Shown here piece after piece: positions 10,295 through 20,563 of a stretch of 64,000 nucleotides of DNA; the stretch's first letter is position 1; each line of letters opens with the position of its first letter. The position numbers were made by a program, and so were the translations under genes. A model generated the notes under the pieces. The model did not search any database, was not told the DNA's origin, and was given only the letters and a program-made list of their open reading frames with translations. The DNA comes from Salibacter halophilus (GTDB lineage: Bacteria; Bacteroidota; Bacteroidia; Flavobacteriales_G; Salibacteraceae): contig NZ_WACR01000004.1 in NCBI RefSeq assembly GCF_008806325.1, forward strand, positions 237,378 to 301,377. The letters are read 5' to 3'.

Positions 10295-13200
10295 ATGAAG
10301 TTTTCACCTAACTCATACACTATGTTGAACGACAAGCTTTTTTACAAGTCCAGAATATTGTTGATCTGTGTATTTACACTGTTATCTGTAAGCAAATCAT
10401 TTGCGGGTATTGAAGAGGCTAATAGCCGTATATACCCCGATTCAATGCAGGTTTTTTCTACCCACGTTGAGGATAGCAAGCTGATGTACTTTAAATCTAC
10501 TACAAACTGGGAAGACACTTTTTATGACAAAGAAGTAATCGGTAGAGTTGAGTTGGGAATTGATCATAGTTTATTGCGTGCCCATCATTCTTATGCAGAA
10601 ACATTTGCAGAGTTAGAAGTGAAATATGAAACATGGGATGGAACTTCATTTGTTTCTCATACTATTACATCCCAGGAGTTGTTTGTCTCTTACGATCCTG
10701 TAGCTGGCACGAGTTATGATGATCGTGACGTACTGATCATTCCGGGAGCTTATTCAATTGATGTTACTTTAACAGATAGTACAAACATTGAAGATTATAT
10801 TTACCTGGATGCCAGTGTGGAAGCTGAAAGATATGAGGCGTATGACATTGATTTTATTCCAGCTTCTTCTAATATGAATCACAACAAACTGGGTGATAAA
10901 CTCTATTTATCATGGCCTTTTATAAAGGGAGCTGAAGCTTATGATGTAGAATGGGCTTATGTCGATACAGTAAACAATACTGCTATTATTCAGCATGACT
11001 ATGATTTTGAAGAATACTCAACGAGAATAAGAGTTGAACAGAACCGCGCTCAAATACCACTTATTTACGACCCTGGGTATCTTTTAATGCGTTACAGGCC
11101 CGTTTATTACGATTCAAACTCTTTGAAAATAAACGTTGAAGGTAAATGGACCACTGATGTTGTTTCAGGATCTGACAATGCATCAGGAGGTCTCAATGAT
11201 TTTATCACTAATATGGGGCCTAATGCTTATTATATCATTGAGGACTGGTTTGAGGCTTCAAAAAACTGGAGCGCTAATATCGTTTATGCTGATGATGGTT
11301 ATCAGGGCCAGCAAATCAGCTACATGGATGGATTGTCAAGGGAGAGGCAATCTTTGAGTTCACTCAATACAGAGAACAAAGTGATGGCTAGCTCCCAGCT
11401 TTTTGATGCTGCGGGGAGACCGGCTATTCAGATATTACCTGCTCCTGTTGATCAACAAAAATTCAGCTTTATCGAAGACCTTAATATATCAACAACTGGT
11501 CAGCATTACAATTATGAGGATTTTGATAAAGATAATTTTTACGATACAGCTCAATGCCAGTACGGATATAATCTCATGAGTAGTTCGCTCAGTAATGGTG
11601 CTGCAAATTATTATTCTACTGATAATCCAGATAAAGAAGGAATGCAGGCTTTTGTGCCTGATGCACAGGGTGCACCATTCCTGATCAAACGGTACATGCC
11701 TGACAGAACGGGAAGATTGAGTGAATATGGAGGTGGTTTTGGCGAAGAGTTTCAACCCCTTGAAATGGGAGCTGTTGAGATAAAATACGGAATGGTTACC
11801 AATAGTGATCTCGGCTTGTACTTTAACAGTAATGATCACGGTGATCAACAGTACTACAGGAGTAACCATGTTTTCGATCAAAATAATCAGCGCTCTTACC
11901 TGATGAAAGATTACAAAGGAAGAGTTATTGCCAGTATGCCCGGTGGAGAGGTTCCCGAATCTTTATTACCGGTTGACGGATCGGTTGCACCAGCTTCACT
12001 GGAAGCTGATCTCATAAGCCTGAATCAGGAACAGGATGGGGCTTTAGTTGTGCAGTTTCAAAAGTATTTGCCGGGTAATGAGAATTTTATCCTGAGGTAC
12101 GATGCAGATGTTCCCCAATTCAGGGGCTGTGATCAAAATGTATGTTTTGATTGTGTTTATGAGGTTGATGTAAAAGTTACCTATGAAGATTCATGTGTAT
12201 CGGGTATTGAGCACACTAAGCTCCACGACAATGCAACTATTGGCCAGTTTTCACCGGTTGATAACTGCTCAAATGATACGCTGTATGAATTTGGGGTTAC
12301 CGGAGCAAGTCCACCGGATACAACTTTTTCGCTCCCTTACGGGGCAATGGTTACCATTACAAAAACCCTCAGACCAAGTGAAAAAGCGCTCGAACAATAT
12401 GTTGATTACTACATGCAAAACAGCTTGTGTGTTCCGCAGTTTGAGGATCATTTTATCGATGTGCTGGGAGATGTGGCGAGCGAGGCAGATACCTGCTACA
12501 CAGATCCTTGCTATGTTGAATGTTATGAAGAATACGGCTCAAAAGAAGAGTATGTAAACCAGGCAATTAGTGATGCTGCTTCTATTGAGGTGATAATTAC
12601 TTATGATACTGTATATGAACAAGGAGGAACTTCTGGTGAATATGAAGTTTTTGCAGATACAACTTACAACATCACCTACCCTTCAACATTTGATACAGCA
12701 TCTGTTAGAAGTGAATATGATGCGCTTATACAGGAGTGTGCCGATTTCTGTCTTAATGGAATAGAGTTGCAGGACTCGCGTTGTGAAGCTGTTAAAGATG
12801 ATCTGATCAGGAGCTTTAGACCGGGAGGAACTTATGCAATGTTTTCGTTTGACAGTGTCAACAATGTAATTGTGGCACAGGGAGACTCATCAATTCTTAG
12901 TTCCATAAATAATTTTGGAGTAACATACAGAAACAGGGAAATAAAATATGAGAAAAGTGACGGCACACTTTATTTGCCAGGTGATCTTTCTCCACATGAA
13001 ATGTCTGTTGGAGATTTTGTGACATCTTTTCAGCCTCAGTGGGCTGAAGCGATCTTCGAGTTTGTGCGAAGTGAGAATGAACTCCCAAATGAAGCAGAAT
13101 GTATCCTCACAGCTTGTGAAAACTATGCTGATGTTTTTGAATACGATCGATACCTGCGTTCTATTCATACCTACGAGCAAGCAACATTAGCCCGTTACGC

Positions 13201-16200
13201 TCCTTCAACTGATGGCAGTTTTCTCAATCCGGCTGATGTCTCTTTTCCTTTCGATGAGTTTGTAAGACCTACAAACCATGCTTCTCACATGGTTCATGAT
13301 CCTTTACTACAGGAATCTTATGGTTCTGATTTACAAGGCTTTGTTGAAGAGTGGAGATCTGGTGAAGGAACGCTTTATGAATTTGCTGCCGAATACGGTG
13401 ATCCCAATTATCAAATTGGGGATAATATGGGAGATGATACCTGTGTAATGGATCAGGAATGGATGATCTTTAAGGCGCGCTATTTGGCTTTCAGGGATAG
13501 CCTGATTGATGCTGAAATACTGGGTAGTTGCCAAACAATGACTAATATTCCTGCTTATTACGGTGGTATTTATATCTATCAGACCCTGGATAATCCGCAG
13601 CTGGCTGACGATTTAAGTGATATTGACACTGATCCTGACAGTGCCTGGGACGACATGAAATCCAGTTGTGAGTCAAATTGCAGTGCTCTTGCCGATGAAT
13701 GGGTAAATAAAATAGAACAGTGTACCCAAAACCAAACAGTTATTGACAATATGCGTGCTGACCTCATCGCGCTTTGCAGTGCAGGATGTTCTCCTGAAAA
13801 CGCTTTCGGTACCAAGTCCCTGCCCAACTCACCTCATGATGTAGAGGTCGATGGTAGTGTCGTGTACACTGTGCCTACAAGTATTCAAATAAATACCGGG
13901 ATAAGTACTCCTACAGTGTCTTCTTTCAAAGAGATTTTCGAAGAATACGCAGATGACTACAGCTCGCTCGAATCAGGTACGGCTGTGTGTAATCCTTATA
14001 TGTTTACTTCTGTGGATAAGTTTCGTGAAGAGATACCGTTCTCAAAACTCGATACATGTGCCTGTAACACTGTCCTCGATATTGAAAGTGATTTTAATCA
14101 TTTGAACAATGTGGATTCATTACCGGATGGTGTCACGACCGGGCGCCAGTATTTTGCTCATGTTACAGGCGTGAGCTTACCAAGCTATAACCCCATTGTG
14201 TGCAATTGCCAGGCTGCCGAAGCAGACGCTGATCCCGCAGGCTACCTCGCAAACCTTGAAATTCCGTTTACCAGCCAGTTTGTTTGTAAAGACAATTGTG
14301 TTACGTGTGACGAGATAACCACCCATTACAGTACATTCCTCACGGAAGTTGGCTTTTCACAACCTATCCCGGATACGGCTCTGACCGATGTTTATGCTGT
14401 ATTTGGCAGTTACCTTGAAGATGAAACAAGCATGAATGTTGATCCCGGTGAGGCTACAGCTTTCATGCAACAATGCGAGCAATTTCAAAACGATTCAAAG
14501 TTAGGCACGAACGGGCTTAGTCCCCAGGCTGGTGATATGCTGACTCTAATTGAAGCGTTATACGACAAGCAGGGATTGAATGATAATTCAGGGACACCAC
14601 TTTCAATACCGCTCTACTGGGATTTTTACTGGAGTACTCTGTACCCGTATGGTTTTGATACATTGTTTAATGTGGATGCTTCGATCAGCGGGAGCAATGT
14701 TTCTTCGCTTTTGATTGAACTGGACGGTACAACACAGTACCCTTATGATAAAGAAATAAGTTTCAGTTCCATGTCACCTGCTGACGTTACACTCGATAGT
14801 ATCCTGTTATTCCAGAATATTTATGCTGATATCAGTAGCCTGAGCATTGGAAATGTCAATGACTTTGTCATTACGGGGATTACCGTTGGGGGACGTGCGT
14901 TTGAGTGGAAGGGAACCTGCTCATACGACTTGCTCAAGAAAATTGTGAGTGATGGTAGTGGAGGCTATGACCTCAAAATATGCAGTGACAGGTATAATTT
15001 TGAACCGCAAGATCCGTGTACAAAAAACATTTTATCAGTAGCTTTTGAAACAGCGGTGAATACCTATACCCAGGACCTGGATTCCATTGAAACAGCTTTC
15101 AGGAATAGCTACCGCGACAGTTGTGCTGCTGTTAATGAAAACTTTGTACTGAAATACGGGACAACGGAACATTCACCCACGCTTTATTACTACGGCCTTG
15201 ACGGCAACCTGGTACAAACCGTTCCGCCAGAAGGTGTGGACAAAGGAATAACCAGCAACAACCACACCCAGCGCAGCGTGTACCAGTACAACAGCATCAA
15301 TAAACTCGTGTCTTCACAGAGTCCTGATGGCGGTACCTCGCATTTTTATTACAACGATAAGTTGCAACTGGTACTGAGCCAAAACGAAAAACAAGCCAAT
15401 ACCCAAAACCCATCAGGTAGTGGAATAGCTTACAGTTATACTACTTATGATGACTACGGACGAGTAAAGGAAGTAGGGCAGTTGTATGCCACACTTTCAC
15501 AGGGAACTGTTTTTGAGGATCTCTCAGAGAGCGATCAAAAAGCTTTCTTGTCAGACCCCGGGTTCCCGGAAAATATCACCACCCAAAACGGTATCGATTG
15601 GACAGTATACGGTAAAGTAGAAGTAACCCGCACCTATTATAGCGAGCCTTTACAGGGATTGACAACTGATATTTTTGATGGTCAGAACCGTTTCCTCAGG
15701 GGGCGTATCAGCACCATAACGTACGAAGAAGATTTCAACGAATACCCGTATATCTATGATTATGCCCTTCATTTCCGTTACGACATGCACGGCAATGTAA
15801 AAGAACTGGTTACTGAAGACACCTACCTGGAGGAAATGGACCAGGATTTCAAACGCCTCACTTACGAGTACAACCTGCTCAGCGGCAACGTGAAAAAAGT
15901 AACCTATCAAAAAGGTCAGCCAGATCAATGGTTTCACAAATACGAGTACGATGCTGATAACCGCCTTGAGCGCGTTTACACCAGTACCGATAATGAATAC
16001 TGGGAAGAAGATGCCCACTACGAATACTACGAACACGGTCCGCTCGGGCGCCAGGAACTGGGTGAGCTCAAAGTACAGGGACTCGATTACGTGTACAACC
16101 TGCAGGGCTGGCTCAAGAGCCTCAACAGCAATACGCTCGACAAAACCCGCGACCCCGGTAAAGACGGAGAAGAAGGAAGTGACTACATGAGTTCACAGCC

Positions 16201-18895
16201 CGATATTCATGCCCGCTTTGCCCGCGATGTATTCGGTTTCTCACTCGGTTATTACGATGACGACTATGCAGCCATTGATGCCTCTAAAGACAACTTCATA
16301 GCTGATGAAAGCAGCCAGAGCAGCAACCTGTACAACCTGTATAATGGCAACATTTCCCATGCTGTTACGGCATTGCTCGATCAAAACCACGAGCCGCTCG
16401 ATGTTCACCTGAAGCGTTACCGTTACGACCAGTTAAACCGCCTCAAATCACAAACGGTTTACACCTCAGCTAACGTGATAGCCAATAACAACTGGACCAG
16501 CGCCTCCACGAACGGAGATTACGATGTCAGCCTAACCTATGATGAAAACGGCAACATCATGACCCTCGACCGCCACGGTTATGGTAGCAACCAGGATATG
16601 GATGATTTGGTTTATAGCTACAACAGTGGAACCAACCAACTGGATCACGTGACAGAAAATGCATCCAGCACACCTTTTGATGATTACGAAGGTTCCTCCA
16701 GCGGTAACTACCAGTACAACGAAATAGGCCAGCTCATCAGCGATGATGAGGCTGAAATAGCTGATATCGAGTGGAACGTGTACGGAAAAGTAAAATCGAT
16801 TACCCGCACAAGCGGCAGTACACAACCCGATTTAGCTTTCCGTTACGATCCTTTTGGTAACCGCATCATGAAAGTTGAAAAGACAAAAGACGGCAGCGGA
16901 AACCTCGAAGATGAAACAGAATGGATTTATACTCATTACCGCACAGATGCCAGTGGAAACACCATGGCCGTGTACGAAACCAAAACACAAAATACCGATT
17001 ATTTGAGTCATTCCGTAAAAGAACGCTATCTTTATGGTTCCAACCGACTGGGAGTAGAGAAAGAAGAACAGCGGATGCGGTATAGCGATATAGGAACATA
17101 CAACGGACTGGGAGATTACAGCCTTGACAACATCAGGCACTACAGCACCGGTAGTGAATACCTGGTTACCTTCTCAGGCGGTACTATCACCACTTCACCC
17201 AACGTAGAGTTCCATTTCAGTATCAAAAATGGTTCTGATTATACAACCGTAGGCTGCAATACAACCGGCAGTATAGCGTCACTGACGAGTTGCGTGGCCG
17301 GTCAAATACTCAACCCGCTAGATACCATCAGGATAAGCGATACCTCCTTTGTGGTAACCGCCACCGAATTCTTCATGCCCACAGATGCTCAAATAAGCTA
17401 TGACAAAGTCAACGATTTAAAGATTACCATAGAAGAAGTAGACTCACCACTGCGCAAGCAATACGCCTATCACCGTTACGGGAAGAGTCGCTACGAGCTC
17501 AGCAATCATTTGGGCAATGTGCAAAGTGTGATCAACAACCGCTACCTGTTTGATGATGATAAAACTTATTACCAGGACTTTTCAACAGACATTTGGAGTT
17601 ATCCTAACTCATGGCAGGCAAATGGAGTGAGTGTGAATACCAGTTATGGTTACATGGGAGTAAACGGAACAGGAAGTGTAGAACGCCCACTGAGCGTAAC
17701 AGCTGGCACAGGATATGAATTGAGGTTTGATCTCATCAATGCTGCAGATTCCATTACCGTAAAAGTTACTGAGGGAGGACAGGAAATAGCGAGTAAAACA
17801 TTTTTCAATGGCTCGTCACAACGCATGAGCTTTACACCAACAGGTAGTGGAGTAACATTAGAATGGCACACAAATATAAATCAAAGCTTCAGGCTGGATG
17901 ACATCATTGTTGCTGAAAGGCTTGAAAGCCTGGTAGCCGATATCATCAGCTACAAAGATTATTACCCTGGCGGGATGATCATGCCAGGGCGTAACACGAA
18001 TCCTTCAATCTTTGGATATGGATATAATGGTATGAGAGAAGTTGATGAAATATCAGGAACAGGTAATCATTATACAACCTTTTATAGAGAATATGATCCA
18101 AGAATTAATCAATGGTGGTCAGTTGACCCAGAAGCAATATCAATGCCTTGGCAAAGTCCTTATGTACCAATGAGTAGAAACCCTATATCTCGTATTGATC
18201 CTTTAGGTGATAGGGATGATTGGGTAGAGAAGACAGATGAAAATGGGAATACGAAAATAGTATGGGATGATAAGGTTACTAGTGCTGATGATAAAGATTT
18301 AAAAGAAGGTGATAAGTATTTAGGTAAAGAAGGTTATGCAATAGATGAAAAGACAGGAGAAGCGGTTCATTACATGAAAGATGGTACAAAAGAAGTCTTT
18401 ACACAACAACTCCCTGAAGCAACAGTAAAACCAGATATAGTATATGCAACTAAGAATCCTTCTATGAGTTCTAATAACAGAACAGGTTATATATATAATA
18501 GTGCAGACTTGAGGATAAGAAGAATAGCTCTTTCTAGCTCAAACCCAATTGCTAGAGCTATTTTATCACAAGAAAGAAGAGGTAACTATCAAATATTAAA
18601 TGCTGATGATTATTGGAAAGAATATGGACATACTTTGGGCAACATGTTATTGATGGATAAATATATTGGGATGGCAGATATGTTAACAGGTGGAGGAATA
18701 AATCAAATACGTTCTCCAAAATCTTTTAATATTCCATCTCAGATTTCTTCACCTAAACCAAAATTATCTACTCCGAAAAACTTTTCGGAATATTTGAAGA
18801 CTCAGAAAGGAAAAGACGTAGGTAAATATCATGGTAGGGGAAATTGGATGAAGCAAAAAGCAAAAGAATATAAGCAACTCAAGAATAGCCAATAG
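10295..18895 (+). CDS. RHS repeat protein with variable C-terminal tip (parent copy)
   Basis: A 2866-aa exported protein. It has a signal peptide within residues 1-38, a region near residues 340-400 matching the YMDGLSR / LFDAAGRPAIQ pattern seen at the start of Bacteroidota RHS proteins, and a cysteine-rich middle (about 600-1600). YD/RHS repeats run from about 1630 (YYYGLDGNLVQTVPPEG) to 2240, followed by a beta-sandwich insert near 2415-2540. The RHS-associated core is near 2574-2635 (YGYNGMREVDEISGTG, then REYDPRINQWWSVDP). The last 225 residues after DPLGD are an AT-rich, Lys-rich tip with no family I recognise; in RHS proteins this position carries a toxin or effector domain. The tip's codon and base use differ visibly from the GC-richer shaft. 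The core region is repeated in cassettes A-C downstream. Confidence 0.85.
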   Translation: MKFSPNSYTMLNDKLFYKSRILLICVFTLLSVSKSFAGIEEANSRIYPDSMQVFSTHVEDSKLMYFKSTTNWEDTFYDKEVIGRVELGIDHSLLRAHHSYAETFAELEVKYETWDGTSFVSHTITSQELFVSYDPVAGTSYDDRDVLIIPGAYSIDVTLTDSTNIEDYIYLDASVEAERYEAYDIDFIPASSNMNHNKLGDKLYLSWPFIKGAEAYDVEWAYVDTVNNTAIIQHDYDFEEYSTRIRVEQNRAQIPLIYDPGYLLMRYRPVYYDSNSLKINVEGKWTTDVVSGSDNASGGLNDFITNMGPNAYYIIEDWFEASKNWSANIVYADDGYQGQQISYMDGLSRERQSLSSLNTENKVMASSQLFDAAGRPAIQILPAPVDQQKFSFIEDLNISTTGQHYNYEDFDKDNFYDTAQCQYGYNLMSSSLSNGAANYYSTDNPDKEGMQAFVPDAQGAPFLIKRYMPDRTGRLSEYGGGFGEEFQPLEMGAVEIKYGMVTNSDLGLYFNSNDHGDQQYYRSNHVFDQNNQRSYLMKDYKGRVIASMPGGEVPESLLPVDGSVAPASLEADLISLNQEQDGALVVQFQKYLPGNENFILRYDADVPQFRGCDQNVCFDCVYEVDVKVTYEDSCVSGIEHTKLHDNATIGQFSPVDNCSNDTLYEFGVTGASPPDTTFSLPYGAMVTITKTLRPSEKALEQYVDYYMQNSLCVPQFEDHFIDVLGDVASEADTCYTDPCYVECYEEYGSKEEYVNQAISDAASIEVIITYDTVYEQGGTSGEYEVFADTTYNITYPSTFDTASVRSEYDALIQECADFCLNGIELQDSRCEAVKDDLIRSFRPGGTYAMFSFDSVNNVIVAQGDSSILSSINNFGVTYRNREIKYEKSDGTLYLPGDLSPHEMSVGDFVTSFQPQWAEAIFEFVRSENELPNEAECILTACENYADVFEYDRYLRSIHTYEQATLARYAPSTDGSFLNPADVSFPFDEFVRPTNHASHMVHDPLLQESYGSDLQGFVEEWRSGEGTLYEFAAEYGDPNYQIGDNMGDDTCVMDQEWMIFKARYLAFRDSLIDAEILGSCQTMTNIPAYYGGIYIYQTLDNPQLADDLSDIDTDPDSAWDDMKSSCESNCSALADEWVNKIEQCTQNQTVIDNMRADLIALCSAGCSPENAFGTKSLPNSPHDVEVDGSVVYTVPTSIQINTGISTPTVSSFKEIFEEYADDYSSLESGTAVCNPYMFTSVDKFREEIPFSKLDTCACNTVLDIESDFNHLNNVDSLPDGVTTGRQYFAHVTGVSLPSYNPIVCNCQAAEADADPAGYLANLEIPFTSQFVCKDNCVTCDEITTHYSTFLTEVGFSQPIPDTALTDVYAVFGSYLEDETSMNVDPGEATAFMQQCEQFQNDSKLGTNGLSPQAGDMLTLIEALYDKQGLNDNSGTPLSIPLYWDFYWSTLYPYGFDTLFNVDASISGSNVSSLLIELDGTTQYPYDKEISFSSMSPADVTLDSILLFQNIYADISSLSIGNVNDFVITGITVGGRAFEWKGTCSYDLLKKIVSDGSGGYDLKICSDRYNFEPQDPCTKNILSVAFETAVNTYTQDLDSIETAFRNSYRDSCAAVNENFVLKYGTTEHSPTLYYYGLDGNLVQTVPPEGVDKGITSNNHTQRSVYQYNSINKLVSSQSPDGGTSHFYYNDKLQLVLSQNEKQANTQNPSGSGIAYSYTTYDDYGRVKEVGQLYATLSQGTVFEDLSESDQKAFLSDPGFPENITTQNGIDWTVYGKVEVTRTYYSEPLQGLTTDIFDGQNRFLRGRISTITYEEDFNEYPYIYDYALHFRYDMHGNVKELVTEDTYLEEMDQDFKRLTYEYNLLSGNVKKVTYQKGQPDQWFHKYEYDADNRLERVYTSTDNEYWEEDAHYEYYEHGPLGRQELGELKVQGLDYVYNLQGWLKSLNSNTLDKTRDPGKDGEEGSDYMSSQPDIHARFARDVFGFSLGYYDDDYAAIDASKDNFIADESSQSSNLYNLYNGNISHAVTALLDQNHEPLDVHLKRYRYDQLNRLKSQTVYTSANVIANNNWTSASTNGDYDVSLTYDENGNIMTLDRHGYGSNQDMDDLVYSYNSGTNQLDHVTENASSTPFDDYEGSSSGNYQYNEIGQLISDDEAEIADIEWNVYGKVKSITRTSGSTQPDLAFRYDPFGNRIMKVEKTKDGSGNLEDETEWIYTHYRTDASGNTMAVYETKTQNTDYLSHSVKERYLYGSNRLGVEKEEQRMRYSDIGTYNGLGDYSLDNIRHYSTGSEYLVTFSGGTITTSPNVEFHFSIKNGSDYTTVGCNTTGSIASLTSCVAGQILNPLDTIRISDTSFVVTATEFFMPTDAQISYDKVNDLKITIEEVDSPLRKQYAYHRYGKSRYELSNHLGNVQSVINNRYLFDDDKTYYQDFSTDIWSYPNSWQANGVSVNTSYGYMGVNGTGSVERPLSVTAGTGYELRFDLINAADSITVKVTEGGQEIASKTFFNGSSQRMSFTPTGSGVTLEWHTNINQSFRLDDIIVAERLESLVADIISYKDYYPGGMIMPGRNTNPSIFGYGYNGMREVDEISGTGNHYTTFYREYDPRINQWWSVDPEAISMPWQSPYVPMSRNPISRIDPLGDRDDWVEKTDENGNTKIVWDDKVTSADDKDLKEGDKYLGKEGYAIDEKTGEAVHYMKDGTKEVFTQQLPEATVKPDIVYATKNPSMSSNNRTGYIYNSADLRIRRIALSSSNPIARAILSQERRGNYQILNADDYWKEYGHTLGNMLLMDKYIGMADMLTGGGINQIRSPKSFNIPSQISSPKPKLSTPKNFSEYLKTQKGKDVGKYHGRGNWMKQKAKEYKQLKNSQ
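17028..17530 (+). repeat. RHS homology block, parent copy (pairs with 20061-20563)
   Basis: About 503 bp inside the parent RHS gene is colinear and nearly identical, with a few scattered base changes, to the start of cassette A. The match begins at the codons for LYGSNRLG and stops after QSV, just before the variable insert and core. Such a block is long enough for homologous recombination between parent and cassette. Confidence 0.9.
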
Positions 18896-18919
18896 ATATA
18901 ACAATAAAAAAGAAGAATT

Positions 18920-19372
18920 ATGAGATTAAATTCAGATTTTGTAAAATGGGGTATTATTTCTATAGTAATAATGCTATTTTCTGTGCCATCATTTTCACAA
19001 GACAATGAAGATAGTTTAAAATCGGATTATGAAGAAATAAATCCTTATGGAAAAAAAGTAAGTGGATTTACTATTGTTGATAGTTGGCCAATGTATCCAG
19101 GTGGGATTAATGGTTTAAATCAATATATTTCTATCAATTTAAAATATCCCTTAGAAGCAAAAAATCAAGGTTTAGAGGGGAAGGTTCTTGTCAGCTTTAT
19201 TGTTAATACAGAAGGAGAAGTTACTCAAGTAAAGATAAAAAAAAGCGATCATCCTGTTTTTAACGAAGAAGCAAAAAGGGTTATTGAAAATATGGGAAAG
19301 TGGAAACCTGCAATTCAAAAGGGTAAACCTGTTAAAGTAAAATATGAACAAGAAGTGAGATTTATATTATAA
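18920..19372 (+). CDS. Exported TonB C-terminal-domain protein
   Basis: A 150-aa protein with an N-terminal hydrophobic segment (residues about 9-27, ending FSQD) that reads as a signal peptide. It has a TonB C-terminal domain with the usual marks: YPGGINGLNQYI, then LKYPLEAKNQGLEGKV, then WKPAIQKGKPVKVKYEQEV. It lacks the Pro-rich linker of true energy-transducing TonB. It starts 24 bases after the RHS tip and is AT-rich like the tip. In the three cassettes this slot holds a small exported or membrane gene, so it may be the immunity gene of the parent tip. That is inference; short TonB-CTD proteins are also common stand-alone genes in Bacteroidota. Confidence 0.7.
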   Translation: MRLNSDFVKWGIISIVIMLFSVPSFSQDNEDSLKSDYEEINPYGKKVSGFTIVDSWPMYPGGINGLNQYISINLKYPLEAKNQGLEGKVLVSFIVNTEGEVTQVKIKKSDHPVFNEEAKRVIENMGKWKPAIQKGKPVKVKYEQEVRFIL

Positions 19373-19375
19373 TAA

Positions 19376-19720
19376 TTAATCATCATATCTAGGTTTTGCA
19401 TATGTTCGTTTAATAAATAAATTTTCCATTGGTTTTTTTTTGTTAAACTTTATTAATAAACTATCACCGACAGAGTATTTAGAGGTGTAGCTGCGTTCCA
19501 TTTGATCAGATTCAAAATCACCTTCATAATAAATGCCGTTTACTTCAAACTTATAAAATACATGAGGTTTGTAAAATCCTCTACCCCAATGCTCCTTTTT
19601 AATATCTATGACAATTGCTAATGTATATTCAGGATTTTTAATTTTATGTTTTTTTTCACTACATCCTATTATGATGAAGCTTAATAACAATACTGCAGTA
19701 ATGATATTTTTCTTTTTCAT
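19376..19720 (-). CDS. Small lipoprotein, unknown function
   Basis: A 114-aa predicted lipoprotein: MKKKNIITAVLLLSFIIIGC followed by SEKKHK gives a clear lipobox with the cysteine near residue 20. The mature domain is short, Lys- and Tyr-rich, and contains a pattern (YKFEVNGIYYEGDFES) seen in small bacterial beta-barrel or OB-like proteins. I do not recognise the family. It is convergent with the TonB-CTD gene, with 3 bases between the stops, and is the only minus-strand gene in the RHS array. It could be a second candidate immunity factor or a passenger gene. Confidence 0.6.
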   Translation of the reverse strand: MKKKNIITAVLLLSFIIIGCSEKKHKIKNPEYTLAIVIDIKKEHWGRGFYKPHVFYKFEVNGIYYEGDFESDQMERSYTSKYSVGDSLLIKFNKKKPMENLFIKRTYAKPRYDD

Positions 19721-19812
19721 CTTTACCTTAAATTTTGTTTCAATTTTTCAATAAGAGATTAACCATTTAAAATGAGGATCAATCTTAATGATTTCTTTTT
19801 ATTAATAAAAGG

Positions 19813-19991
19813 GTAATGTCTCAAACATGTTGGTAGTCTTATTTTTATCCTTTAAATTTCAGGTTATCAAGTAGTAAAAGAACATGTTTGAAATAAATTC
19901 AAATATATCTATACCTCACTCAGCAACTTTTAACCGCTAAAACCACCTTAAAATGGCTTCTTCCTGTACCTCGTGTATCAAATGTGTTGGT
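19813..19991 (+). repeat. IS1 left-end remnant before cassette A
   Basis: This stretch matches the left end of the IS1-family element at 29034: TCAAACATGTTGGTAG, then the inner inverse copy AACATGTTTGAAATAAATTC, and on to the first 13 codons of the transposase (MASSCTSCIKCVG), where the match stops. It keeps the transposase start in frame, unlike the copy at 29173, which carries one extra T. The same 180 bp precedes cassettes B and C. Confidence 0.85.
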
Positions 19992-20060
19992 GATGAACTA
20001 AAGCTTTGTTAATCACAATAAATACGGAGAGTTTTGTCGGTTCTGACCGTTAATTTTTTT
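19992..20060 (+). repeat. Linker between IS1 remnant and cassette A, shared with cassette B
   Basis: About 70 bp from the end of the IS1 remnant to the RHS junction are nearly the same here and at 22898. They include AATACGGAGA, then TTTTGTCGGTTCTGACCG, then a T-rich run. An in-frame TAA closes the reading frame just before the RHS sequence, so cassette A is not read from the IS1 start codon. The T-rich run with TATCTTTA at 20060-20067 could be a weak promoter; this is uncertain. Confidence 0.75.
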
Positions 20061-20563
20061 ATCTTTATGGTTCCAACCGACTTGGAGTAGAGAAAGAAGA
20101 ACAGCGGATGCGGTATAGTGATATAGGAACATACAACGGACTGGGAGATTACAGCCTTGACAACATCAGGCACTACAGCACCGGTAGTGAATACCTGGTT
20201 ACCTTCTCAGGCGGTACCATCACCACTTCACCCAACGTAGAGTTCCATTTCAGTATCAAAAATGGTTCTGATTATACAACCGTAGGCTGCAATACAACCG
20301 GCAGTATAGCGTCACTGGCGAGTTGCGTGGCCGGTCAAATACTCAACCCGCTTGATACCATCAGGATAAGCGATACCTCTTTTGTGGTAACCGCCACCGA
20401 ATTCTTCATGCCCACAGATGCTCAAATAAGCTATGACAAAGTCAACGACCTAAAAATCACCATAGAAGAAGTAGACTCACCACTGCGCAAGCAATACGCT
20501 TATCACCGTTACGGGAAGAGTCGTTACGAGCTCAGCAACCATTTGGGCAACGTGCAAAGTGTT
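20061..20563 (+). repeat. RHS homology block, cassette A copy
   Basis: Colinear with 17028-17530 of the parent RHS gene over about 503 bp with few differences. It joins the linker at the LYGSNRLG codons. Confidence 0.9.

Noticed and set aside
18920..19372. Energy-transducing TonB
   Set aside because: It has the C-terminal domain but no Pro-rich linker and a cleavable-looking signal rather than a long anchor; a stand-alone TonB-CTD protein fits better.
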